DNA from: a virus | Direction: 5' to 3' (one strand) | Length of the DNA: 43,474 bases | Virus record (IMG/VR): IMGVR_UViG_3300034198_009761 | Location: 1-43,474 of that record | In this document: positions 7,367-15,595 of the stretch, in pieces | How the letters are laid out: every line of letters begins with the position of its first letter | Position numbering within the stretch: position 1 is the first letter of the stretch | Position numbers and translations under genes: made by a program | Notes under the pieces: generated by a model | Database searches by the model: none | The model's input: the letters and a program-made list of their open reading frames with translations, nothing else | What the model was told of the DNA's origin: nothing

Positions 7367-10300
7367 CTAAGCTGTTTCTAGTGCGGTGAGTCGTGCGTCC
7401 AAGTTCTGGACAGACGCTACCAGAGGAGCGATGAACTCTTCGTAACGCAACGACTGAATCGAATCCGGGTCGTCAACATCGCCCATACTCCAACCACCCC
7501 AGTCAGTAGAAATAGCATCCAGCGACTCTTTCACTTGCTGGGCGATAAAACCGGTATGTGTACGAACACCGGTCTTAGTGACCATGACACGCTCACCGTC
7601 AGCGTCAAAAGTTAAGCTTCCGTCAGCGTTTCTGGCCTGCATTTTACCCGCATCAGAAAAACGGTACTTCACCGGAACAAGACTACGAATAAAGCCAATA
7701 CCAAGAGGATTAGTGTCGTCGATCGTCACAATATCTGTCTTCACGCGGCTATCGGACGTACTAATTGTCCCGTTGGTAGCAAAAATAGTGTTCCAACGAA
7801 ACGATGTGTTACCAATGCTCCAGCCAGCGTTTACGCTCGGAACCCAGTCCACGCTGCAAATGTTGTAACTAAACGTCGTTGCGTTTACCACAATCTGATT
7901 TGATGTATTGCTTTGATTGCCTCGAAGATAAAGACCAGTATTAGCGTCTGGTCGCACCACTCCGCCACCGGCAATAAAAGTGCCTCCAGCGGTGATACTC
8001 CCAGCAGCAGAAATATTCACCCACCGCTTAGTTGACGTCCCCAAGTTGCTGACATTATCGACATCGGGAACAAGATCGTTACTGGTATCGACGGTAATAC
8101 CGTAAGCGTTACCGTTCGGTCGAATACTGACAAAACCACCAGGACCGGCACCTATGTAAGTATTACGGGTACCTGTTGAAGGCTGCATCATGATGTAGTA
8201 GCCATCCCAGTCCATCAAACCACTGTAGCCAGTGCTGAGAGAGACAGTGGTTGTTCCACCTGCCGCGGATGGCGTGTTTGCTCTTGCCCAGTTACCAAGA
8301 ATTAACTGTGTTGAAAATGTATCCGTCGGCTGTATTTCGATATGTGGTGTTGATCCGTAAGGAACAAGAGTGGTACTTGAAGAACCAGTACCTCTACCGT
8401 AAAGAGTAATAGATGTAGACGTAGAAATACTGCCCGTTGTCGGTGACACAAGTTGTGTGCTGATAACAGCTGTTCCTGTGAGGCTTAAAAAAGCCGACTG
8501 GATTAGGCCGCTAATCTCACCGGAAGTGCCGGTGTAAAGAGATATTTGTCCAGACCCCACTTGATCATCCATAACGACACGCGAACCAGAAGCGGCCGTT
8601 CTAATAATACCGCCGGTAATCGTTGAACTAGAGATCGTTGAACTGGAAATCGTTGCGCTAGTAATCGCTGAACTGCTGACAGTGCCGGAAAAAGTAGCAG
8701 CCCCAGACGTATCAATAGAGAACGTCTGAATAGGAAGAAAAGGCGTAGCCGTCGCCGCTTTATAGGCGCGAATCCCATTACTGTCCATGATGAGACCAGC
8801 AACGTTAGCCGTGCCGTTTACGCCACTAACCGACTTAATCGTGTTACCAACAATGATGTTGCCGGTAAACGTCGCAGCGTTCACCGTCCCACTAAACGTC
8901 GCAGTACCGCTCGCATTCAAATCAACAACAGTCGCAGCGCCGTTAAAAACCCGCAAACCATTAGAATCCAAAACGATACGAGAACCAGTAGCGGCAGACT
9001 GAATCGTAAAAATACCACCCGAAGTTAACCTGAACGTCTCCAACGCCCCAGTAAACCCACTCAAACCAGCCGCAGTCATCTGCACCCGCGACCCAATACC
9101 CTGAGCTGTACCAGCCGCGCCAGCAGTCACCATCACACCAGACGACACCGTAAACACGCGCGCAGACGGAACAGTGTTCACTGTCCACGTACTGTTATTC
9201 GCCGTGCTAGAACCAGCAATCACCACCTGCTGGGCAACCGTCAACCCGTGATCGCCGTCAACAGTGACCGTCGCAATACCACCACTCGCTGCGATAGACG
9301 TAATCGCATTCGACACAGTTCCGGCGTTCGTCGTAATCGAACCACCAGAAATGATCTGATCAGCAGTCAACACCCCCGAAGTCAACTTCAACACCGACAA
9401 GTCAGCGATCTCGTTGTCCTTCAACGCAGTCGGAACACTAGACACAATCGTCGAAGCCGCAGAAGCATTACCCGTATTGTCATACGACACAAACTGCACG
9501 TAATACGTTGAACCCTGCACCAAAGGCGAACCAGTCACAGGATCCTTCGTCACAAGGAACTGAAACGCACCCGAATACCTCGCAGCATACGTAGACGCAG
9601 AATAAGTGCCAGAAGACGACGCAACAAACACGTCCGTATACGCGTAATCCGAAGGCTGCGCGCCACCAGCATTCAGCTTGCCGTCCCACGAAACCTGCAA
9701 CGTACCCAACTTAGGCACAATAACCGGCGCAGAAGGCTGCCCAGGAGCCACACTGTCAGCAGCCGTCAAATGCGTCGTCGTCGTCGACCACGAAGAGCTA
9801 TTACCGTACCCATCCGTGACCTTCGCCTGCACCGACAAATACGTGCCAGACTTCACGCCAAGAAAAGACACCGTCGGGGAAACAGAAGACGCCGTCGTCC
9901 AATCACTGACACGCATCACCGTACCCACCGCGCCAGCAGCAACACCAAGATCGTTATTGAACGTCATCGTAGAACCAGAAGCCGTCAACAACTTGAAACT
10001 AAAATTATTGGCAGCAGTTGAACCCGTCACCACAACAAAATTGCCGCCCGTCATGCCGTGAGCAGCAGTCGTCGTCAACGTCACCACACCAGCAGACACC
10101 GTGATACTTTGAATGTTCTTCGTCCCGTAAATAGACGGATCCTCATACCGCCACCGCACCGAATACAGGGACGGCGCGACCAGAACAGAACCATCCGTAT
10201 ACGTCGACGGTGGGGTCACAACAGCCTTCACACTCGACACCGCCGTACCCCGCGGGGTAGACGTCGTATCGTACTCGTCCGCGTTATACGGAGCAGACGT

Positions 10301-10495
10301 CACCGTAGGCGCAACAGGCAACCCCGGAACAAGCGACGTCGAAGGCACCCAATCAGTACCATCAAAAACCGGAACCGTGCCCCCAGGCAAAATACCAACC
10401 GGAAACCCAACAACATCCGTCAAATTATGCTTATGCGCCCCCGGCGGCGTGTTCTTCGGGGGCGGGATCCGCCCACCGACAGACGACTCTGTCAT
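7367..10495 (-). CDS. tail fibre with C-terminal S74 self-cleaving chaperone
   Basis: The product has 1042 residues. The ATG at 10495 overlaps the HTH gene stop (ATGA). N-terminal residues 1-60 are Pro/Gly-rich and probably attach to the tail. Residues 128-195 and 398-465 are two copies of a small beta module shared with other tail proteins here. Residues about 251-355 look like a fibronectin-III domain. Residues 470-900 are repetitive beta fibre. From residue 914 the SDSRVKTDI motif starts a peptidase S74 intramolecular chaperone domain. In that family a Ser-Lys dyad (here Ser914 and Lys919) self-cleaves after trimer folding. The C-terminal helix is the usual S74 ending. Confidence 0.9.
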   Translation of the reverse strand: MTESSVGGRIPPPKNTPPGAHKHNLTDVVGFPVGILPGGTVPVFDGTDWVPSTSLVPGLPVAPTVTSAPYNADEYDTTSTPRGTAVSSVKAVVTPPSTYTDGSVLVAPSLYSVRWRYEDPSIYGTKNIQSITVSAGVVTLTTTAAHGMTGGNFVVVTGSTAANNFSFKLLTASGSTMTFNNDLGVAAGAVGTVMRVSDWTTASSVSPTVSFLGVKSGTYLSVQAKVTDGYGNSSSWSTTTTHLTAADSVAPGQPSAPVIVPKLGTLQVSWDGKLNAGGAQPSDYAYTDVFVASSSGTYSASTYAARYSGAFQFLVTKDPVTGSPLVQGSTYYVQFVSYDNTGNASAASTIVSSVPTALKDNEIADLSVLKLTSGVLTADQIISGGSITTNAGTVSNAITSIAASGGIATVTVDGDHGLTVAQQVVIAGSSTANNSTWTVNTVPSARVFTVSSGVMVTAGAAGTAQGIGSRVQMTAAGLSGFTGALETFRLTSGGIFTIQSAATGSRIVLDSNGLRVFNGAATVVDLNASGTATFSGTVNAATFTGNIIVGNTIKSVSGVNGTANVAGLIMDSNGIRAYKAATATPFLPIQTFSIDTSGAATFSGTVSSSAITSATISSSTISSSTITGGIIRTAASGSRVVMDDQVGSGQISLYTGTSGEISGLIQSAFLSLTGTAVISTQLVSPTTGSISTSTSITLYGRGTGSSSTTLVPYGSTPHIEIQPTDTFSTQLILGNWARANTPSAAGGTTTVSLSTGYSGLMDWDGYYIMMQPSTGTRNTYIGAGPGGFVSIRPNGNAYGITVDTSNDLVPDVDNVSNLGTSTKRWVNISAAGSITAGGTFIAGGGVVRPDANTGLYLRGNQSNTSNQIVVNATTFSYNICSVDWVPSVNAGWSIGNTSFRWNTIFATNGTISTSDSRVKTDIVTIDDTNPLGIGFIRSLVPVKYRFSDAGKMQARNADGSLTFDADGERVMVTKTGVRTHTGFIAQQVKESLDAISTDWGGWSMGDVDDPDSIQSLRYEEFIAPLVASVQNLDARLTALETA

Positions 10496-10947
10496 GCTTC
10501 CACCTGCTTTGACGCGCCACGCAGGGCTTCAATGTATTCGCTGCTGGTGCCTTGAACGATGACTGTGTTGACGGTTTGCGCGGCCTGCTGCAAATTATCT
10601 AGTCCGAGGAGTTTCGCGCGTTGCGCTGCGACCTTCAACACAAACTCGGCGGCCCGTACATCCCCTTCAACAGCGTCACCCCAATACGCGTACTGCAAAG
10701 CGTCCAGCCGGGAAACTTCCATCACCAGCATTGTTTGCTTCGTGTACTCGTCAACGAGTTGAGAGGCCATACTGATCGCCTCATCGACACGTTTCATCGC
10801 CATCGTCTCACTAATGCCGATGCGTTCAGCGACCTCCCACCAGGAAAGGCCTTGCTGACGCAGTTCGTACGCTTGACGTGCCTGCCGAGACCGCTCCTCG
10901 AGGGCGTCAGCTTGCTGCTTCGACTTCGTCACCCGTTTGATGCTCAC
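10492..10947 (-). CDS. HTH DNA-binding protein, terminase-small-subunit-like
   Basis: The product has 151 residues. A GTG start at 10947 has AGGAG five bases upstream. Residues 27-56 form a helix-turn-helix (ELRQQGLSWWEVAERIGIS), followed by a long helical region. The segment RAAEFVLKVAAQRAKLLGLD resembles the oligomerisation part of small terminase-like proteins. A role in DNA recognition, either for packaging or as a regulator, is inferred. It overlaps the WhiB gene by 41 bases and the S74 fibre by 4, which is an unusual place for a packaging gene. No large terminase is in the window. Confidence 0.65.
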   Translation of the reverse strand: MSIKRVTKSKQQADALEERSRQARQAYELRQQGLSWWEVAERIGISETMAMKRVDEAISMASQLVDEYTKQTMLVMEVSRLDALQYAYWGDAVEGDVRAAEFVLKVAAQRAKLLGLDNLQQAAQTVNTVIVQGTSSEYIEALRGASKQVEA

Positions 10948-11251
10948 TGCGTCTCCTGATTGTTAACGTTCCCTCATCATACGCCGAAACAACAGCCTCG
11001 ACTGTGCCGTATTCAGTGAGCGCGTTATGCCGTTCGTTTCCGAGGAAACCGCCGCGGATCCCATTACGTTCATCAATTCTCAACGCGTCAATGAGACAGT
11101 CCCGTTTCACGCTGCACAATTCACACACAGAACGTCCCTGTTGTATGAGCGCGGATGTCATCGGTCGACTTTCTGAACCAAAAAATAGACTCAACGGCAA
11201 GCCGATACAGTACGCGTCGTCCGCCCAGTCAAGGCGCGGCAAAATCTTCAC
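10907..11251 (-). CDS. WhiB-family transcriptional regulator
   Basis: The product has 114 residues. A GTG start at 11251 overlaps the upstream stop (GTGA). Four cysteines at 15, 43, 46 and 52 show the C-xn-C-x2-C-x5-C pattern that binds a [4Fe-4S] cluster in WhiB proteins. The following GIRGGFLGNER matches the conserved G-[VI]-W-G-G turn, with Arg in place of Trp, and a basic C-terminus follows. WhiB proteins are confined to actinobacteria and their phages and usually act with the primary sigma factor, so this gene is the best host indicator here. It may switch host or phage transcription late in infection. Confidence 0.85.
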   Translation of the reverse strand: MKILPRLDWADDAYCIGLPLSLFFGSESRPMTSALIQQGRSVCELCSVKRDCLIDALRIDERNGIRGGFLGNERHNALTEYGTVEAVVSAYDEGTLTIRRRSEHQTGDEVEAAS

Positions 11252-11613
11252 GCCAACTTCTCAATCTGAAACTGGAAACGTGAAACTGTACGTTTTGGTT
11301 CTGGGGGCATAATGACAGGCCACACCCGTTCCACGAACTCTTGCGTATCGTCAGGAACAATACCCATATCCGCGAGAGCATCCACGACAGGCTTCATGGA
11401 TGCCACCAGATTATCGGGATCCCGGCGTCTGTTCTGTGCAGGGAAATAAAACAACGTCACCTTCACCCGCTTACATGGCGGGATATCAGTGAACGCTTCC
11501 CTCGCGGCCTTACGCCACTGAGCAACGAGTTTAGCTTTCACCATATGATGCAGCCGGTCGTTCATGCTGAGAGGTTTCACGAACGGCAAATCAACAAGCC
11601 ACGTTTCACTCAT
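11248..11613 (-). CDS. RusA-like Holliday junction resolvase
   Basis: The 121-residue length is typical of RusA. The signature is RRDPDNLVASMKPVVDAL (Asp65, Asp67, Asn68, Lys74, Asp78) followed by IVPDD (Asp88, Asp89), which fits the acidic residues and lysine of the RusA active site. RusA dimers bind four-way junctions and cut them symmetrically, in phage often to clear branches before packaging. It is translationally linked to the WhiB gene (GTGA) and to a small membrane peptide upstream. Its position beside lysis genes instead of replication genes fits a late packaging-related role. Confidence 0.85.
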   Translation of the reverse strand: MSETWLVDLPFVKPLSMNDRLHHMVKAKLVAQWRKAAREAFTDIPPCKRVKVTLFYFPAQNRRRDPDNLVASMKPVVDALADMGIVPDDTQEFVERVWPVIMPPEPKRTVSRFQFQIEKLA

Positions 11614-11722
11614 CGACGTCGTTCACATCATCACGTTGAAGGAAACGAAGAAAACTCATCACTAAATGCGCCACAGTAACAATGACCCCTGCAACGACAG
11701 ACATAGCGACGAGATACAACAC
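11606..11722 (-). CDS. 38-residue single-TM protein next to endolysin
   Basis: A GTG at 11722 overlaps the endolysin stop (TAGTG) and opens a 38-codon frame ending at 11606. An internal ATG at 11704 would give 32 residues. The product has one hydrophobic helix (LYLVAMSVVAGVIVTVAHLV) followed by a charged tail with several Asp. The junctions on both sides and the position after the endolysin suggest a small lysis accessory or holin-like peptide. No family can be assigned at this size. Confidence 0.5.
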   Translation of the reverse strand: MLYLVAMSVVAGVIVTVAHLVMSFLRFLQRDDVNDVDE

Positions 11723-12540
11723 TACGCAACCACCGAATAACCGTACTTCTTCGCCAACTTCACCAACGAAGCACGCCCAGGAATACCATCAGCGTCCTTA
11801 CCAGTGAAGCCAAGCTTGCGTTGCCACAGGGCGTAAGCGTCACGTGTTAGCGGACCAAACTTGCCATCCAGAGGCATCTTGCCGCCCTCCTTAGCAAGCC
11901 AATTCTGCAACAAACGAACCGGTGCGCCCGTATTACCCATTTGGACGGACTTCAAACTAACAATCCGCTTCGGCTTCGGCGGCGGCAAAACCTGCACAAC
12001 CTTACCGACGACACTCTGCGTCCCATCCGGGCGAATACCCAGACGCTTAATCACATCCTGCACATCTTCAAGCGTGCAATCCGAACCCTGCGACCCCTTC
12101 GACCACGCCTGAATCAACTCAAGGTGCATCTCATCCGCGGACCGGCCGGGAGTCCAATCCCCACCCCAACCGAACACTGACTTGCCCTTGGACGTCACAT
12201 ACTTTGCGAGGATCTTGTGCATCGCGTCATGCTTAGCCTTCGGCCAATGCAACTGCCGATCCGCCAACAACACGTCATAACGAAAATCGACAGCCGTACC
12301 AGAAGAATGATTAGACATCCCGCCGCCCATACGGGCTTCCCGGTACGACCAGCCATCAAGAGGGCCAACATTGAGAGGAATCAACTTAGCGTGAATCTCC
12401 GCAAGCGCGCACGCAACAAGCGGTGCTGCTTCACGTCGGATCAAAATCGACCTCGAGGTACCTGGCACAACAATGTTGACCAGTCGAGAATCATTTGCCT
12501 GCGAAATTGAAGGCCACCCATTGAGGCTGGTCGTAGTCAT
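11722..12540 (-). CDS. endolysin: M15 peptidase with peptidoglycan-binding domain
   Basis: The product has 272 residues. The N-terminal domain carries the VanY/VanX-type zinc site: His78 and Asp85 in SNHSSGTAVDF, and Asp136 with His139 in SADEMHLEL. M15 peptidases cut peptidoglycan stem-peptide bonds. After a Pro/Lys-rich linker (about 185-195), residues 197-268 resemble a PG_binding_1 domain (SVQMGNTGAPVRLLQNWL and DGKFGPLTRDA). There is no signal peptide, so access to the wall would depend on the holin encoded immediately upstream. The two-domain order is standard for actinophage endolysins. Confidence 0.9.
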   Translation of the reverse strand: MTTTSLNGWPSISQANDSRLVNIVVPGTSRSILIRREAAPLVACALAEIHAKLIPLNVGPLDGWSYREARMGGGMSNHSSGTAVDFRYDVLLADRQLHWPKAKHDAMHKILAKYVTSKGKSVFGWGGDWTPGRSADEMHLELIQAWSKGSQGSDCTLEDVQDVIKRLGIRPDGTQSVVGKVVQVLPPPKPKRIVSLKSVQMGNTGAPVRLLQNWLAKEGGKMPLDGKFGPLTRDAYALWQRKLGFTGKDADGIPGRASLVKLAKKYGYSVVA

Positions 12541-12542
12541 AA

Positions 12543-12899
12543 TTAGTGCTCCGGGAAAACGTCAGGCTCAACAACAGGATCAAACGACGTATCGGCCGAA
12601 CCGACACCATACTGGCGAGTGATAGGAGTCAACGCGTTCACCGCCATCGGAATAGCGAAACCAAGCAAACCCACCACTTGAGGTGACAAGCCCCAGTTCG
12701 TGTAATCCGTTTGGATCCACTGAATCAACGCAGACACGACAATGCCCGCAGCGACCAGAATACTGTGCCGCACACTAGCCGGGAGAACATCAAGGAAACC
12801 CATCACCACTCCACTTCTATAAACTTTCACCTGTGACACTAGCGTAACGCACGCGAACAGTAGGAGGAACACGCCCAAAAGTACGCACAACCAGAACAC
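12543..12899 (-). CDS. holin, possible dual start
   Basis: From the GTG at 12899 the product has 118 residues and three hydrophobic segments. From the ATG at 12803, which has GGAG five bases upstream, it has 86 residues and two segments (HSILVAAGIVVSALIQW and VVGLLGFAIPMAVNAL). The short form looks like typical actinophage holins and has the better ribosome site, so it is probably the main product. The longer form with an extra N-terminal TM segment could be an antiholin. It lies directly upstream of the endolysin, with 2 bases between stop and start. Confidence 0.8.
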   Translation of the reverse strand: MFWLCVLLGVFLLLFACVTLVSQVKVYRSGVVMGFLDVLPASVRHSILVAAGIVVSALIQWIQTDYTNWGLSPQVVGLLGFAIPMAVNALTPITRQYGVGSADTSFDPVVEPDVFPEH

Positions 12900-12931
12900 A
12901 ACACCCGTCTATGCGTATCTTTTCTGCAACA

Positions 12932-15421
12932 TCACTCATATGTTTTCTGCCACAAACGACCCAAAAAGTACGTTGGCGTAGTGCTTTCGCAGTAGATCAT
13001 GACATACGCCCATACATCAGCGCTTTGCTGCTGCGAAAACGACTTCTGCGGATCCACACGCCCAGCCGCAGTCGTAAAATCCCAACTAAAACCAATCTCA
13101 TCCTGCAACAAACCCGTCGCAGCATCACCGTTAGCGCTACTCCCCGGCCAATAACCGCCCCGCTCGTAATACGTCCCCCACCCAGCAAGGAACGTCCCAC
13201 CATCAGCAGCAACGAGCTGTTGAGTGTTCGTCGGCGTCGTCCCGTTCGGGTTGATACGCTCCCACGCCTCAGCAAAAAACGGGTAATGCTGACCCGTCGC
13301 ATACGACACACCATTAGGAAACTTCGCCCCCGCGGGGATCATCGGCATTGCCGCAGGAGTCATACCAGACGCATTATAGATAGACACATGGAACGGAACC
13401 TGCTTCACCGTCCCATCCGCGTTATAGGCCGCAATCTGAATCAACCGAATGTTGCCCTTCGCGGCAAGTTTCACCCGATACGTTTGACCTGGGCCACCAG
13501 CCCACCGGGCATAGTTTTGTGCAAACGTATCCCCGTCAACCCAATTCTCTTGAGCCCAGTTATAGTTTGCGTTCGTCTGCTTTGCTTGCACCTTCGCATA
13601 AAACCGTGGATACGACGACGGCGGAAAAATGTTCGTATACGCAGTCCACGGAAAAGACACTTGCGAAGGCGAACCAGTAAAACCCCACGTTCCCGGATGA
13701 TCAGTTAGCTCTTTCGTCGCGCGCTCAAAAATGCTCTTACTACTCGAGGCATACGTAATCGGGTTTTGGAAAAACAAACCATTGTTGATCTCCCGCGACC
13801 GCCACTCAGGAATCACACCAGCACCCGTCGCATACGACCACGGATACAACAAATCCTCCACCTTCGGAGCATACGTACCGTTCGTCGAAATAGACCGCAT
13901 CGGTTTCAACGAATCACGGCCACGCAAACGCACCTGATCAACCGTCAACTGATCCCTATATTTAGAATCAACAGTCAAACTAACAGTGCCGTCTTCGCTC
14001 ACGCTCGCGGCAGTCACGTGCATCAACACGTCCCCGCCAAACAAACCCTTCACAAGAAGAGTTGAACCAGCCTGAATAATCCACCGAGGGAACGGCCGAC
14101 CCGCCTGCGTCAAAGGATCCGTCGTCAACGTAATCGAACCCGAAACACCCGGATCAACAAACCGGCGAATATACGCAGCCGCAGCAGACTGAGCCTGACG
14201 AGGAGTCAACCCCTCACCAAAATCAACCTTGATCTCCTTACGCATCACGTTCTTGTTCAGATACGTGTTATATACGTACGGAGGATGCACCGCCGCGAGA
14301 TAAGCAGACGGCTTATACGTCGTAATATCCCCATCGGATGAAACTTCCATCCCCGAATACACTTCACCGTTCTTCGCCGTCCCCTGCGTATAAACGACAG
14401 AAGCCCGCTGACTGTAATCCTGCGTCGCCTGCATCGTGACACCAGGCCACGTCAAATCAACAGTCAACACAGACTCGCCAGCGAGCGGTGTTTGAGAAGC
14501 AGAAGTCAAAAACGGACGGAACTTCAACGAAGGAACACGACCACTATCCAACAGCAACGTGAACTGGCCCGTTGGAGTCGTCGAAGAATCAGCCACACTA
14601 AACTGCATGTTAGACAGCAGGCCTTGAATGTAACCAGACAGCATCGGCTCAAAATTGCCAGTCTGCCGCGTGAGAAGACCCGTCCACTTATCGTTATCCG
14701 CTACACCCTCAGGAACACTCCACGGGGCGTTAGTCGCATCATAATTAGCCGACAGGAACGTCTTTGTCCATCCGGAAGGGAACGCAGAAGCAACCGTTGT
14801 GGGATCCGCTAAGCGCGTGTCTGGACGCAGCTGTGTGTGGTTAACAGCCGGGTCCAGAAAAGCCTGCCGGATAGCAACCTCATACGGCAACGGCCTATAC
14901 GGATACTCCGGTTTCGCCAAATAGTTATCCATCTGGAACAACGCCCCACGGCATGTCACCGTCAACCCAGAACCATCGCCACCAGACTCATACTCGTATG
15001 AGGTGAAATAGCCTTCCCACGTGTACCGGGCAGCACCGACCGTCCCCCACGTAGGGTCAGCGTTCACCCACACAATGTCCACGTCATACTCGGGAACCAT
15101 CCAGTCAAGATCACCCGTGCCGACACTGTCAAGAATAGTGACAGCAGGGAACGTTAAAGACGCCGTCGCAGGACCAAAAGGATCCGTCGTCGTCACACTA
15201 GAAACCTGTGTCGGCGCGCCACGAACAGTCGAAATATCAACCTTCACACGCGAACCACTAGACGTGTTGTACGCGTACACCTTCCAATACCCGGAGTTGC
15301 CCGACTCCCCGCGGGTAGAGATAGGAGGGCGCGTCGGATCAGCAGCGGCTTTTGGGAGCCCGTTCTTTAACGTGTATGCCTCTGTAGAGACGACGACGTA
15401 ACGGTACGGTGTTATTGCCAC
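12932..15421 (-). CDS. tail hub / baseplate-type minor tail protein
   Basis: The product has 829 residues and lies after the fibre genes and before the lysis cassette. The N-terminal 500 residues consist of beta-rich domains with segments such as SYEYESGGDGSGLTVTCRG and TPRQAQSAAAAYIRRFV, of the kind seen in large actinophage tail-hub proteins. The C-terminal third is a beta-sandwich region that may bind carbohydrate. The annotated GTG at 15421 has no convincing ribosome site. In the same frame 19 codons upstream is an ATG with a perfect AAGGAG, separated by one TAG (15431-15433), so the true N-terminus is uncertain. Confidence 0.75.
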   Translation of the reverse strand: MAITPYRYVVVSTEAYTLKNGLPKAAADPTRPPISTRGESGNSGYWKVYAYNTSSGSRVKVDISTVRGAPTQVSSVTTTDPFGPATASLTFPAVTILDSVGTGDLDWMVPEYDVDIVWVNADPTWGTVGAARYTWEGYFTSYEYESGGDGSGLTVTCRGALFQMDNYLAKPEYPYRPLPYEVAIRQAFLDPAVNHTQLRPDTRLADPTTVASAFPSGWTKTFLSANYDATNAPWSVPEGVADNDKWTGLLTRQTGNFEPMLSGYIQGLLSNMQFSVADSSTTPTGQFTLLLDSGRVPSLKFRPFLTSASQTPLAGESVLTVDLTWPGVTMQATQDYSQRASVVYTQGTAKNGEVYSGMEVSSDGDITTYKPSAYLAAVHPPYVYNTYLNKNVMRKEIKVDFGEGLTPRQAQSAAAAYIRRFVDPGVSGSITLTTDPLTQAGRPFPRWIIQAGSTLLVKGLFGGDVLMHVTAASVSEDGTVSLTVDSKYRDQLTVDQVRLRGRDSLKPMRSISTNGTYAPKVEDLLYPWSYATGAGVIPEWRSREINNGLFFQNPITYASSSKSIFERATKELTDHPGTWGFTGSPSQVSFPWTAYTNIFPPSSYPRFYAKVQAKQTNANYNWAQENWVDGDTFAQNYARWAGGPGQTYRVKLAAKGNIRLIQIAAYNADGTVKQVPFHVSIYNASGMTPAAMPMIPAGAKFPNGVSYATGQHYPFFAEAWERINPNGTTPTNTQQLVAADGGTFLAGWGTYYERGGYWPGSSANGDAATGLLQDEIGFSWDFTTAAGRVDPQKSFSQQQSADVWAYVMIYCESTTPTYFLGRLWQKTYE

Positions 15422-15430
15422 AACAACAGC

Positions 15431-15478
15431 CTACGCGACCTGAATAGCGATCACGGGGTTCGAGGCGAGTCCTGACAT
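15431..15478 (-). CDS. 15-codon reading frame in phase with tail-hub gene
   Basis: An ATG at 15478 has AAGGAG six bases upstream, the best ribosome site in the area. It encodes MSGLASNPVIAIQVA and then TAG. The next codons continue in the same frame into the 829-residue tail-hub protein without another stop. It is either a leader peptide, a readthrough extension, or the native N-terminus broken by a CAG-to-TAG type change. Confidence 0.45.
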   Translation of the reverse strand: MSGLASNPVIAIQVA

Positions 15479-15505
15479 AGAAGTCTCCTTCTGACGAAGT
15501 ATTTC

Positions 15506-15583
15506 TTAAAGTGTGGCTGGGTAAGCCCGGGGTGTGCCGGTAAACCAAAGTTCTAACAGGTTAGAGCTTGATTGGCTGAGCAT
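15506..15583 (-). CDS. possible 25-residue peptide
   Basis: A short frame with an ATG at 15583 and GAGGT nine bases upstream encodes a 25-residue peptide containing ELWFTGTPRAYPATL, ending in TAA. It lies between the beta-helix fibre and the tail-hub gene in a 170-base interval otherwise lacking a full gene. The peptide looks protein-like, but its size gives little support. Confidence 0.35.
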   Translation of the reverse strand: MLSQSSSNLLELWFTGTPRAYPATL

Positions 15584-15595
15584 ATTAGATCAACC

